Shown here: in pieces, positions 1-4,975 of the stretch
Position numbering within the stretch: the first letter of the stretch is position 1
How the letters are laid out: every line of letters begins with the position of its first letter
Assembly (NCBI GenBank): GCA_015658585.1
Contig: DQOP01000047.1
Location: 1-9,447 of the forward strand
Source: Candidatus Poseidoniales archaeon
Lineage (GTDB): Archaea; Thermoplasmatota; Poseidoniia; MGIII; CG-Epi1
DNA: 9,447 bases
Direction: 5' to 3'
Position numbers and translations under genes: made by a program
Notes under the pieces: model-generated
The model's database searches: none
Told to the model about the DNA's origin: nothing
Seen by the model: the letters and a program-made list of their open reading frames with translations, nothing else

Positions 1-912
1 ATCCGCAAACCATTGTCCAGGATTAATCTCATCTAGACGGACATGGCCAAAAGAATCACGTGGGACTTCTTTGCCTTGGGATTCGATTTCACGAACTATC
101 GTATCTCTTCCTGCTCCTTCACTCAAAAATATGTTAACGCAATCATTCTCATCCATGCATTTACGTAGACGTGCTGATTCTTTCTGAAAATCAATGTCCA
201 TTTCAGGGACATAAACGGCGTGTACGTCCCATCTCTGTTTTGATATAAATAATTCTGGAAGAAAATTCCTACTTTCCAATAATTTACGATATTCGTAAGC
301 AGTTGCTGCAGTAAGCCATCCACAATGACGGCCCATCACCTCATGGACAATCAACTGACGGCGGCTAGTAGTATTCTCATTAGAAATATTCTCGAAGAAT
401 ATGGCTCCCTGTTCAGCTGCGGTCCAGGCACCTAAAGCCTGTTTGACTGGAACAACATCATTATCGACTGTCTTTGGCAAACCAACAACTGTGAGGTTTG
501 TACCAGATGATTCCAGATGTCTAGCCAGAGCTGCAGCCATGGAGTTTGTATCATCTCCCCCTATTGTATGTAAGATGTCAATTCCATCCTTGGAAAGCTG
601 TTGTGCCGCAACGTCCAGAGGATCTTGCCCCTCTGAGACATATCCTTTTTTTACACAATCATCAACATTAGTCAATTTTACACGGCTGTTTCCGATTGGA
701 GTACCACCAAAATCATACAACACTTCGTGGGATTCCTTTACCTTCTTAGAGAATTCCACGGTTTCACCCAGTAAGAGTCCACGATATCCATGCATATAGC
801 CAATAATCTCCGCGTTTGGGGACATCTCATTGTATTTCTCAATCAATCCCCCTATAGCTGCTGAAAGACAGGGTGCAAGCCCTCCACTGGTCAATATGGC
901 CACTCTTGGCAT
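1..912 (-). CDS. Pyrophosphate-dependent 6-phosphofructokinase (PPi-PFK), 3'-truncated by window edge
   Basis: Translating the minus strand from the ATG at 912 gives 304 codons open to the window edge. The N-terminus MPRVAILTSGGLAP is the family A phosphofructokinase glycine-rich phosphate-binding start. GGDD lies at residues 118-121; the second Asp, where ATP enzymes have Gly, marks PPi use. PKTVDND at 146-152 carries the catalytic Asp and the Lys typical of PPi enzymes (ATP enzymes have PGTIDND). MGRHCG at 193-198 and EGAG at 265-268 are substrate-binding motifs. The enzyme would phosphorylate fructose 6-phosphate to fructose 1,6-bisphosphate reversibly in the cytosol, using PPi, so it may serve glycolysis and gluconeogenesis. 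About 100 C-terminal residues are probably missing, judged from the ~400-residue long form. The sequence resembles bacterial long PPi-PFKs (for example the GNSRVKLTN and TAAEQGAIFFEN stretches), so transfer from bacteria is likely but untested. The first ATG matches the family N-terminus and lacks a Shine-Dalgarno, which fits a leaderless mRNA. Gene identity is secure; PPi specificity is inferred from motifs. Confidence 0.92.
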   Translation of the reverse strand, partial: MPRVAILTSGGLAPCLSAAIGGLIEKYNEMSPNAEIIGYMHGYRGLLLGETVEFSKKVKESHEVLYDFGGTPIGNSRVKLTNVDDCVKKGYVSEGQDPLDVAAQQLSKDGIDILHTIGGDDTNSMAAALARHLESSGTNLTVVGLPKTVDNDVVPVKQALGAWTAAEQGAIFFENISNENTTSRRQLIVHEVMGRHCGWLTAATAYEYRKLLESRNFLPELFISKQRWDVHAVYVPEMDIDFQKESARLRKCMDENDCVNIFLSEGAGRDTIVREIESQGKEVPRDSFGHVRLDEINPGQWFAD

Positions 913-933
913 GATGTGCGAGAGAGTCGGTAT

Positions 934-943
934 GTTAAAAATT
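934..943 (-). promoter_or_regulatory. Candidate TATA box for a leaderless PPi-PFK transcript
   Basis: On the minus strand this reads AATTTTTAAC. Its centre is about 26-27 nt upstream of the A of the ATG at 912, the usual archaeal TATA-to-start distance. Transcription would then begin at or next to the start codon. The bases between box and ATG contain no GGAG/GGTG-type Shine-Dalgarno, which agrees with leaderless initiation. A second, better-looking TATA-like octamer (TATATAAA on the minus strand, 976-969) would instead give a leader of about 30-35 nt. Confidence 0.4.
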
Positions 944-968
944 ACTGCCAATTTTTTTATTGAAGGGC

Positions 969-976
969 TTTATATA
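969..976. promoter_or_regulatory. TATA-like octamer TTTATATA in divergent intergenic region
   Basis: On the plus strand this is an exact match to the archaeal consensus TTTATATA; on the minus strand it reads TATATAAA. Read leftward it would start the PPi-PFK transcript with a short leader. Read rightward it would give a ~150-nt leader before the tRNA. Neither side shows a clear purine-rich BRE, so the direction is unresolved. Confidence 0.35.
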
Positions 977-1056
977 CCAATCCCTATAAAACATGATGGA
1001 AATGGTCAAATGTGTGCTTGAACGGTTGGAAAATAGAGTTGATTACCGTGCTTAAA

Positions 1057-1083
1057 CTACTATTTCTGATGTATTCATAGTAG
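1057..1083. repeat. Perfect 7-bp inverted repeat, candidate operator of the tRNA/RNAP promoter
   Basis: CTACTAT (1057-1063) and its exact reverse complement ATAGTAG (1077-1083) are separated by 13 nt, so half-site centres are 20 bp apart, about two helical turns. The right half ends within the probable BRE, two bases before the TATA box at 1086. This is the geometry expected for a dimeric regulator touching the basal promoter. The AT-rich composition raises the chance of coincidence, and no cognate regulator is visible here. Confidence 0.4.
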
Positions 1084-1094
1084 AATTTAAATAA
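1081..1094 (+). promoter_or_regulatory. Probable BRE/TATA promoter of tRNA-Lys and the RNAP operon
   Basis: TTTAAATAA at 1086-1094 is a good archaeal TATA box, preceded by TAGAA (1081-1085) as a plausible BRE. A start site 22-27 nt beyond the box centre would fall near 1112-1118, some 35 nt before the tRNA 5' end. No comparable box lies between the tRNA and rpoH, so this may drive both. Confidence 0.5.
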
Positions 1095-1123
1095 ACCACC
1101 TGACTGGCCAAAAGCTCCAGTAT

Positions 1124-1149
1124 TCATTAGTCTAACGGTTAGAGTGTGG
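1124..1149 (+). other. tRNA D-arm-like sequence, possible tRNA remnant
   Basis: The stretch around TTAGTCTAACGGTTAGAG (1127-1144) resembles positions 8-25 of tRNA-Glu/Asp type genes: TA, a GTCT half-stem, A14, the invariant GG, then TTAG. It also forms a TCTAA-CGG-TTAGA hairpin. No anticodon arm, T-arm or acceptor partner follows; the intact tRNA-Lys begins at 1152. It could be a degenerate tRNA fragment left by recombination, part of the tRNA 5' leader, or chance. Confidence 0.25.
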
Positions 1150-1151
1150 AA

Positions 1152-1228
1152 GGGCCTGTAGCTCAGCTAGGTAGAGCGTCCGGCTTTTAACCGGACGGCC
1201 AAGGGTTCGAATCCCTTCAGGCCCGCCA
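1152..1228 (+). tRNA. tRNA-Lys, anticodon TTT, with encoded CCA
   Basis: A complete intron-less cloverleaf can be folded. The acceptor GGGCCTG (1152-1158) pairs with CAGGCCC (1218-1224), discriminator G1225 and genomic CCA 1226-1228. The D-stem is GCTC/GAGC (1161-1164 with 1174-1177). The anticodon stem is TCCGG/CCGGA with loop CTTTTAA, giving anticodon TTT at 1186-1188 for Lys AAA/AAG. The T-stem is AAGGG/CCCTT around TTCGAAT. It lies 85 nt upstream of rpoH on the same strand. Confidence 0.97.
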
Positions 1229-1313
1229 GACGTTTTGCTGGAAAGGAAACTGCATGAAATCGGGTAAAAGCGAAACAAACGCGGGTTCTTGCCCCACTTA
1301 AAAGGAGAATGAA

Positions 1314-1559
1314 ATGGACAATAATATATTTTGGTTGAACAAGCTTGTACCGAAGCATGTATTGCTTGATGATTCCGAAATTGAAAAGCGACTTAAACCT
1401 TTACAAATAGAAAAAAAACAACTACCCAAGATACTTCTGAAGGATCCGGCCCTGAAAGCTCTGGACCAAGAAGCAAAGCCTGGAGATGTTGTTGAAATTC
1501 ACAGATTCGATGACCATGCAGGTACGAATTTAGCTTACCGACTGGTGGTGGAAGAATAA
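1314..1559 (+). CDS. rpoH: DNA-directed RNA polymerase subunit H (RpoH, Rpb5 C-terminal homologue)
   Basis: This 81-residue protein has the normal size of archaeal subunit H, which equals the C-terminal assembly domain of eukaryotic Rpb5 and binds A'/A'' at the lower jaw, near the downstream DNA. Visible family motifs are LVPKH (residues 11-15), QLPKI (36-40), KDPALKAL (43-50), PGDVVEI (56-62) and the closing YRLVV (75-79). The start is supported by GGAG at 1304-1307, six bases before ATG 1314; an ATG at 1309 is out of frame. It opens the polymerase operon, and its stop TAA (1557-1559) overlaps the proposed ATA start of rpoB. Nothing is unusual in the protein itself. Confidence 0.95.
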   Translation: MDNNIFWLNKLVPKHVLLDDSEIEKRLKPLQIEKKQLPKILLKDPALKALDQEAKPGDVVEIHRFDDHAGTNLAYRLVVEE

Positions 1560-1600
1560 ACAACCGAGAATTAATCAAAGCGTTCTTCAAGAGCCGAATG
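1544..1600 (+). promoter_or_regulatory. rpoH/rpoB junction: probable non-ATG start of rpoB upstream of ATG 1598
   Basis: The first in-frame ATG of rpoB (1598) has no Shine-Dalgarno, and 14 codons lie in frame upstream of it. The codons after ATA 1556 read TNRELIKAFFKSR. They align with the N-terminal helix of archaeal RpoB before the segment here reading LVNHQLGSFNDFL, so they look coding. Between the upstream in-frame stop (TGA 1511) and 1598 there is no ATG, GTG or TTG. The only plausible initiator is ATA at 1556, sharing ATAA with the rpoH stop and preceded by GGTGG (1547-1551) with a 4-nt gap. The same operon uses an ATGA overlap at rpoB/rpoA1. Confidence 0.5.
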
Positions 1601-4600
1601 ACGGCTGGGCCGAGCGCAGCTCTGGTCAACCACCAGTTAGGATCCTTCAATGACTTCTTGCCTCATGACCAAAACCCTGCACCCTGGATGCAGAGAGTGG
1701 TTGACAACATCTCTGTTGGTGCTGATGAAGCACGAAGAGGTGCTATACGGCTTGAGTTGGGCGATCTGGATGTTATCATAGAACTTGGAAAGATACGGAT
1801 TGGGCGGCCTATTGTTTATGAGGCTAATGGTTCTCAGACAGAATCCATCCCTATGATGGCCAGGTTACGTAATATGACCTATTCAGCTCCAGTATATCTT
1901 GAATTTACAATTGTCGAGGAGGGGATGGAGATTGAAGAGGTCGAGGAAGAAATTGGGAATATGCCAGTCATGGTGAAGTCCATGCTTTGTAACCTGCACC
2001 GCCATTACCTTACAGGAGAAGGCTCAAGCGATGATGACTACAAAAACGCATTGAAGATAAAAGGTGAGGATCCTCAGGACCCTGGTGGATATTTCATTGT
2101 AAATGGAACCGAGAGAGTTCTGGTGTGCTTGGAGGATTTAGCGCCTAATAGAGTCATGGTAGAGAACGAACAGCGCTACCAAAGGAAGACCGAATTGGCA
2201 AAGGTCTTCTCCCAAAGGGAAGGCTTCCGAGCCTTGACTGTCGTTGAAAAGAAAAAGGATGGTATTCTTCAGGTTTCCATACCTGTAGCTTCTGGTCAGG
2301 TTCCTTTGGCCGTTCTGATGATGGCTTTGGGAATGGAATCTGCTGATGATATAATGCAAGCCATAACCAATGATCCAGAAATGCAAAACCTGATTCTGGC
2401 AAATATCGAGGAAATCCACAGTACGGAGGGAATCTATACTACACAAGAAGCTCTTGAGTATATGGAACGAAGGTTTGCTGCAGGTCAATCCAAGGAATAT
2501 AGGAAAAAGAGAATCAATTATATCCTAGATAACACTCTTCTACCTCATTTGAACACTACTTATGAAGCGCGGCTCAAAAAGGCTGTTTTCCTAGGTCGGA
2601 TGGCGCGGGAGGTTCTTGAATTGAATCGTGGTCAAAGAAAACCTGACGATAAGGATCATTACGCTAACAAGAGACTCAAACTTGCTGGAAATCTGATGGA
2701 AGAATTATTCCGTTCAGGGCTTCAGGCTTTACTTAATGACATGAAATACCAGATGGAACGTTCTTATTCCAAGAGAAAGGAGAATCGTATCCATCATGCT
2801 GTTCGCAGGGATGTCCTGACAAACAAAATCATGCATGCCATGGCAACTGGGAACTGGACGGGTGGAAGAGCTGGTGTTTCCCAATTATTGGATCGGACTT
2901 GCAACATGGCTACTCTCTCACATCTCAGGAGAGTCATTTCACCATTAACCCGATCACAACCTCATTTCGAGGCGCGTGATTTGCATCCTACCCAATTTGG
3001 AAGGTTGTGTCCTAACGAAACCCCTGAGGGGCAGAATTGTGGTCTTGTCAAAAATCTGGCCTTGATGGTTGATGTTTCAGAGAATCTACCTGATGCTCAT
3101 ATACGTAAAGTTCTTGATGAATTAGACATTCATCCAATCGAAGAAGGGGAAGCTCAATTAGGTAAAGTGTACTTCAACGGAGACCTGATTGGGACCCATG
3201 AATCTCCTGTGGATTTGGTGACGGAGATTAGACAACGCAGACGAAAGAACATGATCAGCAACGTGGTCAACGTGAGGTATGATGATTCTCTGAATGATGT
3301 GATTATCAACAGTGACCCGGGCCGAATTCGAAGGCCATTATTGGTCGTAGGACGAAACAATAGGTTGAATATCAAAGAACGTGATATCGACAGCCTACAG
3401 CAAGGTAAGTCCGAATGGGATGACCTCTTGAATAAGGGAATTGTTGAATATATCGATGCCGAAGAAGAAGAAAATTGTCTAATTGCACTTAATGAAGACG
3501 ATTTAGAGCGAAACAAGAAAACTCACAAGTACTCTCACATGGAGGTTGACCCTATGACAATCCTAGGCGTGGCTACCTCTAATGTACCATTCCCCGAGCA
3601 CAACTCTTCACCCCGATGTACTATGGGGGCAGGTATGTCCAAACAGTCATTGGGTCTGGGGCAGGCGAATTATCGGACTAGACCTGACACTCGTGGACAT
3701 CTTTTGCATTATGCGGAGAGACCTATGCTTCAAACGGAAGCGATGAAATACAATACTCTGAGAACTCGTCCTGCTGGGCAGAACATGGTAGTTGCGGTTA
3801 TGTCATACCACGGCTACAACATGGAAGATGCTCTTATTTTCAACCAAGGTTCTATCGATCGTGGAATAGGTAGATCCACATTTGTCAGAACTTACATGTC
3901 AGAAGAAAGGAGATACCCTGGTGGACAGGAGGATCGCTTTGTTATTCCGGGACCTGATGTTAGAGGTGCCCGTTCCGAAGAAGCCTACTTCTATCTGGAA
4001 GAGGATGGATTAATCTATCCTGAAATAGATTTGAGTGGCAAAGAGGTACTGATTGGAAAGACCAGCCCTCCGCGATTCTTGTCCGAGCCAACTGATTTCC
4101 TAAGTCCCCAAAAAGTACGTGAGTCCTCATTGACTGTAAGACACGGGGAAAAAGGGACTGTAGATTCCGTGATGCTATCCGAAACCGAAAATGGATCCAG
4201 GATTGCAAGAATCAGAGTGCGGGACCAGAGAGTCCCTGAAATGGGGGACAAATTCGCAAGTCGGCACGGGCAAAAAGGTGTCATTGGACACATAGTCCCA
4301 GCTGAAGGAATGCCATTTACAGAACAAGGAATTACGCCAGATCTAATCATCAATCCACATGCAATTCCATCTCGTATGACTGTGGCTCACCTATTGGAAA
4401 TGATCGGAGGTAAAGTTGGAAGTATGGAGGGGCGGGCCGTAGATGGCAGTGCTTTCTCGGGTGAGAAAGAAAACGACCTCAGAACCAGTTTAGCTGAATC
4501 CGGGTTCCGGCACAGTGGAAGAGAGGTCCTGTATGACGGACAAACTGGCCGCCGTATAGATGCGGAGATTTTCATTGGTGTTATTTATTACCAGAAATTA

Positions 4601-4975
4601 CATCATATGGTCTCTGGTAAACTGCATGCCAGGTCCCGGGGTCCAGTCCAACTCCTGACGAGACAGCCTACAGAAGGTAGAGCTCGCATGGGTGGTTTGA
4701 GATTTGGTGAAATGGAACGTGATTGTCTGATTGCACACGGTGCAGCAATGGTAATCAAGGACCGATTGTTGGATGAAAGTGACAAAACGGTCCAATTTGT
4801 AGATAGTCAATCGGGGCATATCGGTTATCTTGACCGGAGAGGTGTTCTGACATCCCCAATGGGTGACAATACATCGATTTATCCTGTCACCATGTCATAC
4901 GCCTTCAAATTGCTGCTAGAGGAATTGAAATCTCTTGGTATCGCAGCCAGATTAAGGCTGGAGGACTTGTCATGA
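1598..4975 (+). CDS. rpoB: DNA-directed RNA polymerase subunit B (RpoB, fused B''+B', Rpb2 homologue)
   Basis: RpoB is the second-largest RNAP subunit and forms the protrusion, lobe, fork, hybrid-binding region and wall of the active cleft. The 1125 residues cover the family end to end as one chain; lineages with split B break it before the block at HMEVDP (647-652). Landmarks are GEDPQDPGGYFIVNGTERV in the N-terminal half, DKDHYANKRLKLAG, GVSQLLDRTCNM, PNETPEGQNCGLVKN, GYNMEDALI with E743-D744, and GDKFASRHGQKG with K885 and K893 (equivalent to yeast Rpb2 K979 and K987, which contact RNA/NTP). The C-terminal MSYAFKLLLEELKSLG anchors to A'. The zinc ribbon normally placed just before it has lost all four cysteines (D1069, S1072, residues 1085-1088). 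The gene overlaps rpoA1 by 4 nt (ATGA). The listed ATG is conservative; the true start is probably ATA 1556, adding 14 residues. Confidence 0.97.
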   Translation: MTAGPSAALVNHQLGSFNDFLPHDQNPAPWMQRVVDNISVGADEARRGAIRLELGDLDVIIELGKIRIGRPIVYEANGSQTESIPMMARLRNMTYSAPVYLEFTIVEEGMEIEEVEEEIGNMPVMVKSMLCNLHRHYLTGEGSSDDDYKNALKIKGEDPQDPGGYFIVNGTERVLVCLEDLAPNRVMVENEQRYQRKTELAKVFSQREGFRALTVVEKKKDGILQVSIPVASGQVPLAVLMMALGMESADDIMQAITNDPEMQNLILANIEEIHSTEGIYTTQEALEYMERRFAAGQSKEYRKKRINYILDNTLLPHLNTTYEARLKKAVFLGRMAREVLELNRGQRKPDDKDHYANKRLKLAGNLMEELFRSGLQALLNDMKYQMERSYSKRKENRIHHAVRRDVLTNKIMHAMATGNWTGGRAGVSQLLDRTCNMATLSHLRRVISPLTRSQPHFEARDLHPTQFGRLCPNETPEGQNCGLVKNLALMVDVSENLPDAHIRKVLDELDIHPIEEGEAQLGKVYFNGDLIGTHESPVDLVTEIRQRRRKNMISNVVNVRYDDSLNDVIINSDPGRIRRPLLVVGRNNRLNIKERDIDSLQQGKSEWDDLLNKGIVEYIDAEEEENCLIALNEDDLERNKKTHKYSHMEVDPMTILGVATSNVPFPEHNSSPRCTMGAGMSKQSLGLGQANYRTRPDTRGHLLHYAERPMLQTEAMKYNTLRTRPAGQNMVVAVMSYHGYNMEDALIFNQGSIDRGIGRSTFVRTYMSEERRYPGGQEDRFVIPGPDVRGARSEEAYFYLEEDGLIYPEIDLSGKEVLIGKTSPPRFLSEPTDFLSPQKVRESSLTVRHGEKGTVDSVMLSETENGSRIARIRVRDQRVPEMGDKFASRHGQKGVIGHIVPAEGMPFTEQGITPDLIINPHAIPSRMTVAHLLEMIGGKVGSMEGRAVDGSAFSGEKENDLRTSLAESGFRHSGREVLYDGQTGRRIDAEIFIGVIYYQKLHHMVSGKLHARSRGPVQLLTRQPTEGRARMGGLRFGEMERDCLIAHGAAMVIKDRLLDESDKTVQFVDSQSGHIGYLDRRGVLTSPMGDNTSIYPVTMSYAFKLLLEELKSLGIAARLRLEDLS

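Noticed and set aside
952..958. T-run as a transcription terminator on the plus strand
   Set aside because: No plus-strand gene precedes it; it lies in the upstream region of the leftward gene and is better read as part of AT-rich promoter DNA.
401..1021. Plus-strand open frames at 401-799 and 830-1021
   Set aside because: They lie opposite (the second partly opposite) the PPi-PFK coding strand, whose translation matches a known family over its whole length. These frames give no recognisable protein and have no ribosome-binding site.
1021..1143. Direct repeat AACGGTTGGA / AACGGTTAGA (1021 and 1134)
   Set aside because: Only 10 bases with one mismatch over AT-rich intergenic DNA; too weak to call a repeat element.
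1226..1241. CCAG...CTGG hairpin after the tRNA as a terminator
   Set aside because: The stem is only 4 bp, uses the CCA end of the tRNA, and is not followed by a T-run.
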